Positions 35,242 to 44,837 are shown, counted from the first letter of the stretch. The stretch is DNA of 64,000 nt from Algiphilus sp022763315 (GCF_965249985.1 NZ_OZ252280.1); one strand, 5' to 3'. The notes: a model not told the origin generated them from the letters alone. Program-made: numbers and translations.

Positions 35242-36140
35242 GGCTCTTTGTCTTCTCCTACAACCGCGGTCCCTTTCTGGCCAACTGCATCGACTCCATC
35301 GAGCGGCTGGCGCCGGAACATTCACTGACCGTAGTGGACGACGCCAGCGATGACCCCGAGACCCTCGCCGTGCTGGCGCGGGCGGCAAAGCACCACACGG
35401 TGGTCACCGGCGAAGCACTGTCCGGCCACAAGCACGGCGGCCTGTATCCGAACATGCAGGCCGCCTTCGACACCGTGCCCGATAAAGCGCTGTTCTGTTT
35501 TCTCCAGGACGACACCCAGCTGGTGCGGCCGCTGACGGGCGAGGACGAAGCGGCGCTGCACCGCCAATTCGATCATGCGCCAACGCTGGGCTTCATCTCA
35601 CCCGCCTTCATTCGCCAGATCTCGCTGAAGCACGCTGTGGATCGCGATTTCCGCTTCGACGCGGCGCTGGACCTGTGGTTCTGGCATCCGCAGCGACGCA
35701 GCACGGGGGCCTACTATTCGGACCTCCTCATTGCCCGCAGCGACCGGCTTCGTGCTGCGGGCTGGCGCTTCGAGAGCGGAGAATCCTCCAACAATCAGCA
35801 AGCGCAGCGTCACTTCATGCGCATGGGCCGGTTGCGCGTGCCCTTCGCCATGTGGTTGCCCAATGGACCGGCGTTTCGGGGCAAGCAGAAATCCTGGGCC
35901 TTGCGCTTCGCGGAACGGCGGCGGCGTTGCGGCCTGTATCCGCTTCAGGATCTGGCAGCGGACGTCGAGGCGGATCTGCATCAGGGCACGCCGCCGGCAT
36001 TACCGGTCGCCGAGCGCTGCCTGAACGCACGGAGCCAACATCGACTGCCCGTGCCCTGGACCTATGATCCCATGCAGGGACAGCGCTGGCTGAAGTGGAT
36101 GGACCGGCTCGCCACCAAGCGTCAGCGACGGCGCCAGTAA
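35238..36140 (+). CDS. Glycosyltransferase, FVFSxNRGP type (paralogue 2)
   Basis: A 300-residue paralogue of the preceding protein, opening MRLFVFSYNRGPFLANC with VVDDASDDPETLAVLARA and FLQDDTQLVRP. Conserved blocks downstream include GAYYSDLLIARSDRL and AQRHFMRMGRLRVPFAMW. Its ATG overlaps the stop of the previous gene (ATGA), indicating coupled translation and perhaps a heteromeric pair. The 3' end overlaps the convergent glycosyltransferase gene by 19 bases. Confidence 0.78.
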   Translation: MRLFVFSYNRGPFLANCIDSIERLAPEHSLTVVDDASDDPETLAVLARAAKHHTVVTGEALSGHKHGGLYPNMQAAFDTVPDKALFCFLQDDTQLVRPLTGEDEAALHRQFDHAPTLGFISPAFIRQISLKHAVDRDFRFDAALDLWFWHPQRRSTGAYYSDLLIARSDRLRAAGWRFESGESSNNQQAQRHFMRMGRLRVPFAMWLPNGPAFRGKQKSWALRFAERRRRCGLYPLQDLAADVEADLHQGTPPALPVAERCLNARSQHRLPVPWTYDPMQGQRWLKWMDRLATKRQRRRQ

Positions 36141-37039
36141 GCCATCAAGGCATGTTCGGCGCGCTCGGGTCCGAGTGCGCGATGGATCAGCCGGTAGCGC
36201 TTGGGCCAATAGCGCGTGTAGTGCGGCGAGAGGGCGCGCGCGACGGCGAAACAGCGATGCGCGGCTGCCGCTTCGCAGCGCTTGGTGGCCACTCGCGCCA
36301 GCCACACCGCACGTCGGGCGAGGGCGGCAAACAGGGCGTCGTCCAGCGCTACGGCCTCGGCGGTCCAGCGGATTTTCTGCAGTTCGCCATCGATGTAGCG
36401 CGTGCTGCGCTGCTTGGCCCTGCTGAGGCGTTTCGGATCATCGTGAGCCCGGTAGCGATAGACCGGCAGATCGAAATGACGAAAGCGCACTCCCGCATTG
36501 GCGAGGCGCACGTGCAGATTCCATTCCTGGCTGCTGTCAAACCGGGGGTCGAAGCCGCCGATGGATTCCAGCCAGTCGCGGCGATGCAGCGGGGTGCTGG
36601 TCATCAGATCGGTCAGCGCGACCTGCGCCGCATGCGCCTTGTCGCTCAGGGTAGGCAGGCGGCGCAGGCTCGCCCCTTGCGGCCGCTGCAGCAGATAATC
36701 GCCATAGGGGCACTCGTGTGGCTCCAGTGCTTTCAGCTGCGCCCATTGACGCGCGAGCACCCCGTCACAGAGGGTGTCGTCAGCGTCGAGAAAGCGAATG
36801 GCCACACCCTTGGCCCGCGCCAGACCGAGATTGCGCGCAGCGGCGGCACCCTGGTGATGACTGTGGATCAGGCGCACATCGCGAAAGCTGGCCGCAATAT
36901 CCCTGCTGGCGTCATGGGAACCGTCGTCCACCACAATCAACTCGTAATCCACGCCATCCTGCACCCGTACGCTGTCGATTGCGTCGGCCAGATGCCGCTC
37001 AGCGTTGTAGCAGGGAATGATGACCGAGATACCGCGCAC
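36122..37039 (-). CDS. Family 2 glycosyltransferase
   Basis: A 305-residue GT2 enzyme. The N-terminal domain has SVIIPCYNAERHLADAIDS, LIVVDDGSHDASRDIA, the ARNLGLARAKG segment and the metal-binding FLDADD. The acceptor region includes the ED/QEW position SSQEWNLHVRLA. It starts at GTG 37039, 23 bases after the stop of the upstream glycosyltransferase, and belongs to a minus-strand unit with the next two genes. The sugar is unknown. Confidence 0.9.
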   Translation of the reverse strand: MRGISVIIPCYNAERHLADAIDSVRVQDGVDYELIVVDDGSHDASRDIAASFRDVRLIHSHHQGAAAARNLGLARAKGVAIRFLDADDTLCDGVLARQWAQLKALEPHECPYGDYLLQRPQGASLRRLPTLSDKAHAAQVALTDLMTSTPLHRRDWLESIGGFDPRFDSSQEWNLHVRLANAGVRFRHFDLPVYRYRAHDDPKRLSRAKQRSTRYIDGELQKIRWTAEAVALDDALFAALARRAVWLARVATKRCEAAAAHRCFAVARALSPHYTRYWPKRYRLIHRALGPERAEHALMAYWRRR

Positions 37040-37062
37040 TGTCGCAGCCCCAGCGAAGTCGG

Positions 37063-37920
37063 CTAAGTGACGGTGGCCTGCTGCCGGTCGGGCGCGTAGC
37101 CGGCGGCCAGCAGCTCTGTGATGCCATGGTCGGTGCGCACGTGCTTGGAACGCTGGCGCTCGAGGCGCAGCTGCTTGTTGGCGTTGACGATAGCGTCATC
37201 GCGATAGCCTCTGCTGTGGTCGAGGTGGACGCAGATGGCGTTGTAGCGGACGTGGCGGGCCTTGACCCCATGGTTGCGCAGGCGCACGCCGAATTCACGG
37301 TCGAGCCCTCCCCATGCCATGCGCTCGTCGAATCCGTTGACCGCCAGCGTGTCGTCGCGCCACGCCGAACCGTTGGCGCCCTTGAAATTGCAACGCGTGG
37401 TGGTCAGGCGGTTTAACAGGGCCGCCCGTCGCGGCGGAGCTACCAGCTTGAGGTTTTTGCGGTTGCGCTTGAGCCCATGGGCACGCAGCCAGTCCATGTC
37501 GAAACAGCGACCGGCGAGGATGTCGTCGCGGGTTATGGCGAGACTGGTCTCCATGGGCAGCTTGCAGTAGCTGCCCGACAGGTAATAGCCGCGCTCGGCA
37601 TTGCGCGCATGCTCGGCGAGGAAATCCGGTCGTGCGATGCAATCGCCGTCGGTGAACACCAGATAGGGCGCATCCGCGTGAAGGATCGCCTTGTTGAGGA
37701 TGCGGCACTTCTGAAAGCCGTCGTCCGGCTGCCAGACGTGCAGCAGATCGAGCCCGGTCTCTGCACGCATGTGCTTGAGCAGGGCGGCGGTTTCCTCGGA
37801 GGAACCATCGTCGGCAATGATGACTTCGAAATCCCGATATTGCTGGGCATGAAGCCCCCACAGCACCTTCTCCAGCCAGATTGGCGAATTGTAGGTGGTG
37901 ATGATGACCGACAGTCGCAT
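37063..37920 (-). CDS. Family 2/7-like glycosyltransferase
   Basis: A 285-residue GT-A enzyme. The start MRLSVIITTYNSPIWLEKVL is preceded by an AGGAG ribosome site, which decides for the ATG at 37920 over the one at 37935. Motifs are VIIADDGSSEETAALL, LVFTDGDCIARPDFL (metal site) and MAWGGLDREFGVRLRNHG, the last resembling the C-terminal galactosyltransferase (GT7_C) motif. Homologous proteins act in LPS or exopolysaccharide assembly. It lies 11 bases downstream of the methyltransferase gene. Confidence 0.88.
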   Translation of the reverse strand: MRLSVIITTYNSPIWLEKVLWGLHAQQYRDFEVIIADDGSSEETAALLKHMRAETGLDLLHVWQPDDGFQKCRILNKAILHADAPYLVFTDGDCIARPDFLAEHARNAERGYYLSGSYCKLPMETSLAITRDDILAGRCFDMDWLRAHGLKRNRKNLKLVAPPRRAALLNRLTTTRCNFKGANGSAWRDDTLAVNGFDERMAWGGLDREFGVRLRNHGVKARHVRYNAICVHLDHSRGYRDDAIVNANKQLRLERQRSKHVRTDHGITELLAAGYAPDRQQATVT

Positions 37921-37931
37921 ATCTCCTGCCC

Positions 37932-38771
37932 TCATGGGTGACGCGACGTCTGCGCGTACGTGGCTTGATCAAGGAACATCACTACTGCCCCCTTTTCCAA
38001 GGGTAACCGGCGCTGCTTGCCACCAAACTGCTCAGCCCAGCGCGCCACCATGGCCTTCTCGTCGGGACGATCCGCATCGTCAATAACGACGACGCAATGC
38101 GCAGCGAGATACGGTGCCAGCACAGGTAAGGCCGGATAGCGACTCATCGGACAGCTCGCCGAAGGCGGCCCGTCAATGATGAGGAAATCAATCGGCGGGC
38201 ATTGGAAATCTTCGGGTAACGCATACCAGCGATACTGCTCGCCAGAAAGATCAAGTGGCTGCAATGGAGCGTCGATGACCCGCACGTGGGCACCCAGATC
38301 CCTGGCGCACAGATGCGCACGGGTCTGTTCGGCGTACGCCGGATCATGGTCCAGGGAAGTGATCTGCGCCGGATCTTGGGCATCACCCATATCGGCGAGA
38401 AAGATCGTCGAAAGGCCGCTCCCGAGTTCCATGATATGCCGCGGTCGATGGGCCACCAGCAGTTCACCGACGAGCGCGACGAAGTCCGAAGAAGCCGCCC
38501 ACCCCCCTGATGGCGGCAGGGGCATGGCGCGATGATCGAGGAGCCGCCGCACGTCCATCGCTGCCTCCAGCTGCTGGCGCAGGCGCACCATGCTGCGGTT
38601 CAGTTGCTTGAACTGCAAGGAGGTTTCGCGCTCGCGTATGCCGAGATAGGCCACCGCCGCCACGGCGCTCAACAACAGCGCCACCGCCGAGCCGGACAGG
38701 ACGTAGGCGCTGACACCGGCCAGAAATGCGGCGGCGCACGACACGCGGGCGTTCCGGTACTTTTTTTCCAT
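37932..38771 (-). CDS. Membrane-anchored class I SAM-dependent methyltransferase
   Basis: A 279-residue protein with an N-terminal hydrophobic pair of segments (ARVSCAAAFLAGVSAYVLSG and AVALLLSAVAAVAYLGI, residues ~8-45), then a short coiled region and a Rossmann methyltransferase domain. Motif I is HIMELGSGLSTIFLADMG, with the acidic residue in SLDHDPAY, and a later strand DFLIIDGPP. It probably modifies a polysaccharide or lipid-linked intermediate at the inner membrane, judged from its place before two glycosyltransferases. It is divergent from the CapA gene. Confidence 0.83.
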   Translation of the reverse strand: MEKKYRNARVSCAAAFLAGVSAYVLSGSAVALLLSAVAAVAYLGIRERETSLQFKQLNRSMVRLRQQLEAAMDVRRLLDHRAMPLPPSGGWAASSDFVALVGELLVAHRPRHIMELGSGLSTIFLADMGDAQDPAQITSLDHDPAYAEQTRAHLCARDLGAHVRVIDAPLQPLDLSGEQYRWYALPEDFQCPPIDFLIIDGPPSASCPMSRYPALPVLAPYLAAHCVVVIDDADRPDEKAMVARWAEQFGGKQRRLPLEKGAVVMFLDQATYAQTSRHP

Positions 38772-38898
38772 CGTCCTCAGAGGCGCCTTGCTGCGATGCG
38801 CGCGGGCGGCGCGCGCCTGCAGCGTGGGTGGGACTGCAGCGCCTGCGCTGCAGCCACGGCAGAGAAAGGAATGTTCTCATGATCGAGAACCGCACACC

Positions 38899-39936
38899 GT
38901 GAAGCTCACCTTTGCCGGAGATTTCAGCCTTGGCGACCGCTATCTGCAGCGCCTCCAGCGGCGGAAACCGGGCAGCTCCGCGTACCGGCGCCTGTTGGAG
39001 GATCCGATGCGTTTCGTTACGGCCTTGCGCCCTCTGTTCGGCGGGGATCGCATCGGCATCGTCAACCTGGAAACGGTGTTGACGCGGGCATCGGTGAGCC
39101 CGCTGGAAGGGCGAAAGGACTATCTCGGCCAGGATGATCCCGGACGCACCATCGCTGTATTGCAGGCGCTCGGCGTCTGGGGTGTTTCCCTTGCCAATAA
39201 TCACAGCAAGGACTTCGGGGATGCCGGACTGCTCGAGACCATGCACCACTTGGCAATCGGCGGCATCCGCTTTTTCGGTGCGGGGGACAAGGCCGGAGCC
39301 CGCATGCCGTGCTATGTCGGGATGGCTGCGGGCCGACCGGTCTATGTCATTGCGTCTATGCAGTATCGGGCGCGCTACGCAAGGGAATACGACTACTTCG
39401 CGCACGGCGCGCAGGTGGGTGTGGACAGTTTCGACCCCAACAGCATGGCGCGACGCATTCGTGCATTGCGCCAACGCGAGGCGAAGGCATGGATCATCGT
39501 CTTCCCGCATTGGGGACGCAATTACCGCATGCGCGACGACGCAATGCGTGCCGCGGCAGAAGCCTGGGTGCGAGCCGGGGCAGATCTGATCCTGGGTCAT
39601 GGCGCGCACGCACTGCAAGAATGCGACTGCGTGTCAGGCGTACCGGTGTGCTATTCACTGGGCAATGTAGTGTTCAATTCGCCGGGGCGGTACCGGCAGC
39701 ACGGGATGCACCCCTACAGCGCCATCGCACAGGTGGAGTTGGAGACGGACAGGCTCAGCCTACGGCTGTACCCGACGCTCACCGACAATCGCGTCACGGA
39801 TTATCAGGTCGCGCTTGCCCAGCACACACAGGCTGCGGAGTGCGCTGCGCGCGTCCTGTCCGCGGACTATGCACTGCAAAAAGACGCGTTTGGTTGGCAC
39901 TTCGCGATGGAGCAACCTGAACGGACTGTCAGGTAG
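38899..39936 (+). CDS. CapA-family (poly-gamma-glutamate/capsule) metallophosphatase-like protein
   Basis: A 345-residue protein of the CapA (PF09587) family. The start is GTG at 38899, opening MKLTFAGDFSLGDRYL, the usual N-terminal metal motif. Further conserved blocks are IVNLETVLT, VSLANNHSKDFGDAGLLE, VFPHWGRNY and LGHGAHALQE, with SLGNVVFNSPG. These residues bind two metals in the calcineurin-like fold. CapA proteins act in capsule or poly-gamma-glutamate synthesis and anchoring. No signal peptide is visible from this start. The context agrees with a role in the polysaccharide locus. Confidence 0.87.
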   Translation: MKLTFAGDFSLGDRYLQRLQRRKPGSSAYRRLLEDPMRFVTALRPLFGGDRIGIVNLETVLTRASVSPLEGRKDYLGQDDPGRTIAVLQALGVWGVSLANNHSKDFGDAGLLETMHHLAIGGIRFFGAGDKAGARMPCYVGMAAGRPVYVIASMQYRARYAREYDYFAHGAQVGVDSFDPNSMARRIRALRQREAKAWIIVFPHWGRNYRMRDDAMRAAAEAWVRAGADLILGHGAHALQECDCVSGVPVCYSLGNVVFNSPGRYRQHGMHPYSAIAQVELETDRLSLRLYPTLTDNRVTDYQVALAQHTQAAECAARVLSADYALQKDAFGWHFAMEQPERTVR

Positions 39937-40052
39937 TGCCCTTGATTGCAGGAATTTTGCGCAATAGCGGGGTGCTATAGCGACCATACATCGACAATGT
40001 TGCGGCGCAGCAATTACAAGTGTATTTTGCAGCGCGTCTAATGGAGCGTGGA

Positions 40053-40265
40053 ATGAACGCTGATCTTTTATCGCTGGTTGCGTGGTTCGTGGTGATTTCA
40101 AGCCTCTCAACCGGTTTTGCGCTGATGTGTGGCGGCCATGTGCTCGGTAAAGTTCGGGCGGCGCGGATCAATGCAGCGCAGGAAGCCAGCACCAAGGTCG
40201 AGGCAGAGTCCGCGGCAAGCGCACAGCCGGCGAATGATCCGGACCGCTTTTCGGACGCGGCATGA
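40053..40265 (+). CDS. Small single-pass membrane protein, unknown
   Basis: A 70-residue protein with one membrane helix (LLSLVAWFVVISSLSTGFALM, residues ~5-25) and a charged, alanine-rich C-terminal tail (RAARINAAQEAS...). A GGAG ribosome site seven bases before the ATG supports translation. No family is recognised. It lies between the CapA gene and the convergent dnaE2 gene and has no obvious operon partner. Confidence 0.55.
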   Translation: MNADLLSLVAWFVVISSLSTGFALMCGGHVLGKVRAARINAAQEASTKVEAESAASAQPANDPDRFSDAA

Positions 40266-40289
40266 TGGCATCGGTATCGGGTGTCCGGA

Positions 40290-43200
40290 TTAGTGGAAGT
40301 CTCTCGACCTGACGCGGAGTTGACCCAACCAGTCGCTACGGTCCTCGAGATGCTGAACCAGGATGTGGGTGACCCCATCCGAGCGTTGCAGTTGACCGTG
40401 CACAATGACGAAATCCGCCATGGCAGCTTGGCGTAGCCGCTTGAAGATATCGCCCCAGACGATCAGGTTGTAGCTGGCGTCTTCGTCTTCCAGGGTCATG
40501 AAGACGGTCCCTTTGGCGGTCGACGGTCGCTGTCGATTGATCACCAAGCCGGCAATGCGTAAGGCACAACCGTCTCGAAGCACCGCAAGCTTCTCCGCGC
40601 GGCACACGCCCATCCGATCCAGTCGACGCCGCAGCAATGCGACGGGATGGCGTCGCAGGCTCAGTCCGGTACTGGCGTAATCTGCGTGAATGTCTTCATA
40701 TTCCAGGGGATCAGGCAGATCAGGTACCGATTCCCGGGCGGAGCAGCCAGCGAGCATACCCGGCAGGTTTTGGGCGCCGGCCGCCGCCCAATGGGCAGCG
40801 TGACGGTGACCGGCCAGCGGCGAAAAGGCATCGGCACGCGCCAGGGCCGCACGATCGCGCGCATCCAAGGCCGCGCGATGCACAAGATCGTTGAGGGAAT
40901 GAAGTGGCCCCTCCTGACGGGCCTTCACCACCCGATGGGCTGCCTCCAGACCAAGACCCCGTACACGGTTCAGCCCCAGGCGCAATGCCGGCGGATCGAT
41001 ATCCGCTTCCAGACTGCATTCCACCTCGCTGCGGAGCACATCCACCGGACGTACTGTCACTCCCATGCGCCGAGCTTCCGCCACCAGCTGTGCGGGACCA
41101 TAGAAGCCCATGGGCTGACTGTTGAGCATGGCCGCGAAGAACGCGGCTGGCTCATGGCATTTGAGCCAGGAAGAGGCGTAGGCAAGCAGCGCGAAGCTTG
41201 CGGCGTGGGATTCGGGGAAACCGTAGCTGCCGAAACCGAGAATCTGCTGATAGATGGCTTCGGCGAAGCGGTCGTCATAGCCATTGCGCCGCATGCCACT
41301 CAGAAGACGGTCGCGGAAATGCTCGAGCCCGCCGTGGCGTTTCCACGCAGCCATGGAGCGGCGCACCTGATCGGCCTCACCAGGCGAGAAATCCGCCGCG
41401 ACCATGGCGATCTGCATGACCTGCTCCTGGAATAACGGTACGCCCAGCGTGCGCTTCAGGACCTGCTCGAGTGCGGGGCTGGGGTACTCGGCCTTATCGA
41501 TACCCTGTCGACGACGAAGGTAGGGGTGCACCATGCCGCCCTGGATCGGGCCGGGGCGCACGATGGAGATCTGAATGACCAAGTCGTAGAAGGTCGCGGG
41601 CCTGAGCCGAGGCAGCATGCTCATCTGCGCGCGCGATTCGATCTGGAAGACACCAACGGTCTCAGCGCGCTGGATCATGGCGTAGGTATCAGGATCCTCT
41701 GGAGGAATGTCGGTGAGCGCGAAAGGCCTTCCCCGGCGTTGCGCAACCATCGCCAATGCGCGTCGGATGGCGCTGAGCATGCCCAGGGCCAGCACGTCGA
41801 CCTTCAGCAGCCCCAGAGACTCCAGATCATCCTTGTCCCATTGGATGATGGTGCGATCCGGCATCGCCGCGTTTTCCACCGGTACCAGATGGTGCAAGGG
41901 CTGATCCGCGATCACGAACCCACCTACGTGTTGCGAGAGATGCCGGGGCAAACCGATCAGTTGCTCGGACATCCCGATCCAGCGTCGGATGGCCGGTTGC
42001 ATTGAGTCCACGCCGATGGCTTGCAAGCGCTCGGCCAGGGTTTCGGCGCGATCATGCCAATGAAGGGATCGGCCCACGCGGTCGATCAACTCCTGCGCAA
42101 TCCCCAGGGCAAAGCCGGCGTCACGCAGTGCGCTTTTGGTGCGATAGCAGATGACGGTGGCGGCGAGAGCCGCGCGCTCGCGGCCATATTTACGGTAAAC
42201 GTACTGAATGACCTCCTCGCGACGTTGATGCTCAAAATCCACATCGATATCGGGCGGCTCGTCGCGCTCCTTGGAGACGAAACGCTCGAACAGCAAGGTG
42301 GACCGTGACGGGTCCACCGCCGTGATGCCCAAGGCGTAGCAGACTGCGGAATTGGCGGCAGAACCGCGCCCCTGGCAGAGGATGTCGCGACTGCGCGCAA
42401 AGCGCACGAGATCCGCCACGGTGAGGAAAAAGTGCTCGTAGCCCAAATCCGTGATGATCGCCAGCTCCCGTTCCACCAGCGCACGCACCGACTCCGGCAC
42501 CCCGTTCGGCCAATGCCGGCGCAGGCCGGCTTCCGTCAGCGCGCGAAGATGGGACTGCGCAGTCAAGCCGGACGGAACCAGCTCCTGCGGATAGGTATAA
42601 CGCAGGGTGTTGAGCTGAAACCGGCAACGCTGGGCGATGCGGAGACTCTCGTTCAGCCATTCCGGTGGATACAGGGTGGCAAGCTCCTCTCGTGACCGCA
42701 GGTGGGCTTCCGCATTGGCCGCCAGCGCTTTGCCACAAGCCGTAAGGGGTGTACGCAGTCGCAGAGAAGTCATTACATCCGCCAGGGCGCGTCTGCCCCG
42801 GCCGTGCATGACCACGCCTCCGACTGCGGTGACGGGAAGCCGGTAGGTCTGTTGCAAGACCTCGGCGCGTTGACGTCGCTGCGAGTCAAGTCCATCGCGC
42901 CGCTGGTGCAGGGCGACCCAGAGTCGACTGGCAAAAGCGGCCTTGAGCCAATGCACATCCTCCGCATCGGATCCATCGATTCGCGGCGGCCACAATGCGA
43001 GCAGATGCGCCGCATGTTCCCGGATATCAGAACGGCTCAATGAATAGCTGCCTTTGGTGGCCGCGCGACGACCGCGGGTGATCAATCGGCAAAGATCGCT
43101 GTAGCCCGCATGATCCGGGGCGAGCAGAATCAGCGTCGGTCCTTCCTGCAACTGGATTTCCGCGCCGATGATGAGCTGGATTTCAAGGCGTTGCGCGGCC

Positions 43201-43379
43201 TCGAAGGCGCGCACGATCCCTGCAAGGGAGCAGCTATCGGTAAGGGCAAGGGCCTGGTATCCCAAAGCATGCGCACGTTCGACCAGTTCGGCGGGCTGCG
43301 ATGCACCGCGTTGAAAGGAAAAGGCACTCAAGCAATGCAGTTCGGCATAGGCGGGCAGTTGTGAAGCGAGCGTTGTCAC
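40290..43379 (-). CDS. dnaE2: Error-prone DNA polymerase III alpha subunit DnaE2 (ImuC)
   Basis: A 1029-residue C-family polymerase, the catalytic part of the SOS mutasome. It opens with a PHP domain (YAELHCLSAFSFQRGAS; LALTDSCSLAG). The polymerase palm contains CQGRGSAANSAVCYALG, the two catalytic aspartates in PDIDVDF, and the third acidic region in LKVDVLALGMLSA. A C-terminal OB-fold segment (LRIAGLVINRQRPST ... MTLEDEDASYNLIVW) follows, and no DnaE1-type tau-binding tail is seen. Length fits DnaE2 (about 1,030-1,080). It starts at GTG 43379, six bases after imuB, and is the last gene of the lexA operon. Confidence 0.96.
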   Translation of the reverse strand: MTTLASQLPAYAELHCLSAFSFQRGASQPAELVERAHALGYQALALTDSCSLAGIVRAFEAAQRLEIQLIIGAEIQLQEGPTLILLAPDHAGYSDLCRLITRGRRAATKGSYSLSRSDIREHAAHLLALWPPRIDGSDAEDVHWLKAAFASRLWVALHQRRDGLDSQRRQRAEVLQQTYRLPVTAVGGVVMHGRGRRALADVMTSLRLRTPLTACGKALAANAEAHLRSREELATLYPPEWLNESLRIAQRCRFQLNTLRYTYPQELVPSGLTAQSHLRALTEAGLRRHWPNGVPESVRALVERELAIITDLGYEHFFLTVADLVRFARSRDILCQGRGSAANSAVCYALGITAVDPSRSTLLFERFVSKERDEPPDIDVDFEHQRREEVIQYVYRKYGRERAALAATVICYRTKSALRDAGFALGIAQELIDRVGRSLHWHDRAETLAERLQAIGVDSMQPAIRRWIGMSEQLIGLPRHLSQHVGGFVIADQPLHHLVPVENAAMPDRTIIQWDKDDLESLGLLKVDVLALGMLSAIRRALAMVAQRRGRPFALTDIPPEDPDTYAMIQRAETVGVFQIESRAQMSMLPRLRPATFYDLVIQISIVRPGPIQGGMVHPYLRRRQGIDKAEYPSPALEQVLKRTLGVPLFQEQVMQIAMVAADFSPGEADQVRRSMAAWKRHGGLEHFRDRLLSGMRRNGYDDRFAEAIYQQILGFGSYGFPESHAASFALLAYASSWLKCHEPAAFFAAMLNSQPMGFYGPAQLVAEARRMGVTVRPVDVLRSEVECSLEADIDPPALRLGLNRVRGLGLEAAHRVVKARQEGPLHSLNDLVHRAALDARDRAALARADAFSPLAGHRHAAHWAAAGAQNLPGMLAGCSARESVPDLPDPLEYEDIHADYASTGLSLRRHPVALLRRRLDRMGVCRAEKLAVLRDGCALRIAGLVINRQRPSTAKGTVFMTLEDEDASYNLIVWGDIFKRLRQAAMADFVIVHGQLQRSDGVTHILVQHLEDRSDWLGQLRVRSRDFH

Positions 43380-43385
43380 TGCACT

Positions 43386-44837
43386 TCACGCCCACAAGCC
43401 GTGCAGATACCAGCGCCGGCTGCGCCGATCCTGATAGACCCAGAGCCTCATCCCCGAATCGCCGGTAGCCAGAAAATAGTCCCGGCGCAGTTCATTGCCT
43501 TCCCACCATCCTGATTCAATGCGTTCGGCGGGGCCTGCCAGCTTCGGTGAATGGGGCAATGGGCGTGGGGGATCGAACATCCACAGGGGGCGATCCGCTG
43601 CCGGAGGCAGAACACCCGACGACTGCTGGTTCGCCGGATGCTGTCGCCGCCAGGCGCGCTCGGGGCGGTGATCATCGGCAAGCCCCATTGTCCAGACGGC
43701 GTCTTCTCCCAGCCTTGCGAGCAAACGCTCCACCGTCTGCCGCCACGCGGTTTCTTCCGCTTTGCCGGCATCAAAAAGAGCCATCTGAGGGCCGTTAAGC
43801 GGCTGGAAGCGATCGCAGTGGAGCACGATAGCGCTCACCGCCTCGGGCAACTCGAGACGGCTGAGATGCTCACGGCACATCAATAACCAATGGTCGGCAT
43901 CGCGCGCTGACGCCGTGAGGGACACTGTCAAATGGGTGTCGGGTGCATCCACATGTTCCAGAATGATGCGAACTTGCTGGCTTGCGCTGTCTATTGCGCG
44001 TAAATAGAGCTCCAACGCACCGAACAAATGCCGCAACGGAAAGCGCAGGCCTTGTGTGGAATGCACGTTCCCATCAAAGCGGATACGCTTTTCGAAACGG
44101 CGAGGCAGCCGATGTGCGGCCCGTGTTTCTGCAACGCGCCCGAGCAGGCGATCAAGATAGCGCGTGGTAGCTGTCCCGTAGCGCCGTCCGATCTGATCGC
44201 TGGCCAGTGCGAATAGGGCGTCGCAGCGCTGGATGCCGGATGCGCGCAAGCCGTCAATGACCTGCCCCGGAAGATGCAGGGCATGCACCGGAAGCGTCTG
44301 CATCATGTCGCTGAGCGCCGGAAGGCTTGGCGCGATTGCACCATCGGAGTGTGCGGCGAGCAGCCTGGCGCTTTCCATCGTGGGTGCGATTGCGACACCG
44401 CAATTCAGCGAATTCGCGGCCAGATTGCTCTGAGCCGCCAACCGTACGCCTTCCAATCCCTCAAAGAGCCGCGCGCTCCGGCCGACCTCGACCCAGACAC
44501 TGGCCCAGCCAGCGGGGGCATCGACGCTTGGCGCGCGCTGTTCCAGGTGTACCGGCGCGCCGAGGTTATGGCCCAGTGCTGCCAATTGCTGCATATATGC
44601 CGTTTCCGCATCGGGTTGCCGCTCGACCCAACGAAGCTCCGGCCGCGCCGTCAGTACGGTTGCCAAATCCGACCCTGGAGGCAGTCCGCAGCCCGCGGAA
44701 ACCACCCAACTGCGCTGGCCTTTGCGCATGGTGACGAGCGTCGTCTCCGGATCCGGCAAACACAGTGCATCCAATGCCAGCCGCCTCGGCACCAAGCACA
44801 GCCAATGCTTGGCCGCGTTCAGGCCGCCTGTTGCCAT
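43386..44837 (-). CDS. imuB: ImuB, inactive Y-family polymerase scaffold
   Basis: A 483-residue member of the DinB/Y-polymerase-like ImuB family. The opening HWLCLVPRRLALDALC replaces the catalytic aspartate block of active Y-family polymerases, so it is a scaffold and not a polymerase. A sliding-clamp binding pentapeptide QMALF is visible in NGPQMALFDAG, as expected of ImuB, which links DnaE2 to the beta clamp and ImuA. The ATG at 44837 overlaps imuA by 19 bases. The C-terminus ends WYLHGLWA, typical of the family. Confidence 0.93.
   Translation of the reverse strand: MATGGLNAAKHWLCLVPRRLALDALCLPDPETTLVTMRKGQRSWVVSAGCGLPPGSDLATVLTARPELRWVERQPDAETAYMQQLAALGHNLGAPVHLEQRAPSVDAPAGWASVWVEVGRSARLFEGLEGVRLAAQSNLAANSLNCGVAIAPTMESARLLAAHSDGAIAPSLPALSDMMQTLPVHALHLPGQVIDGLRASGIQRCDALFALASDQIGRRYGTATTRYLDRLLGRVAETRAAHRLPRRFEKRIRFDGNVHSTQGLRFPLRHLFGALELYLRAIDSASQQVRIILEHVDAPDTHLTVSLTASARDADHWLLMCREHLSRLELPEAVSAIVLHCDRFQPLNGPQMALFDAGKAEETAWRQTVERLLARLGEDAVWTMGLADDHRPERAWRRQHPANQQSSGVLPPAADRPLWMFDPPRPLPHSPKLAGPAERIESGWWEGNELRRDYFLATGDSGMRLWVYQDRRSRRWYLHGLWA

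Noticed and set aside
38464..39618. 384-codon minus-strand open frame spanning the methyltransferase start and CapA
   Set aside because: It crosses the divergent promoter region and runs antisense to the CapA gene, which has clear family motifs.
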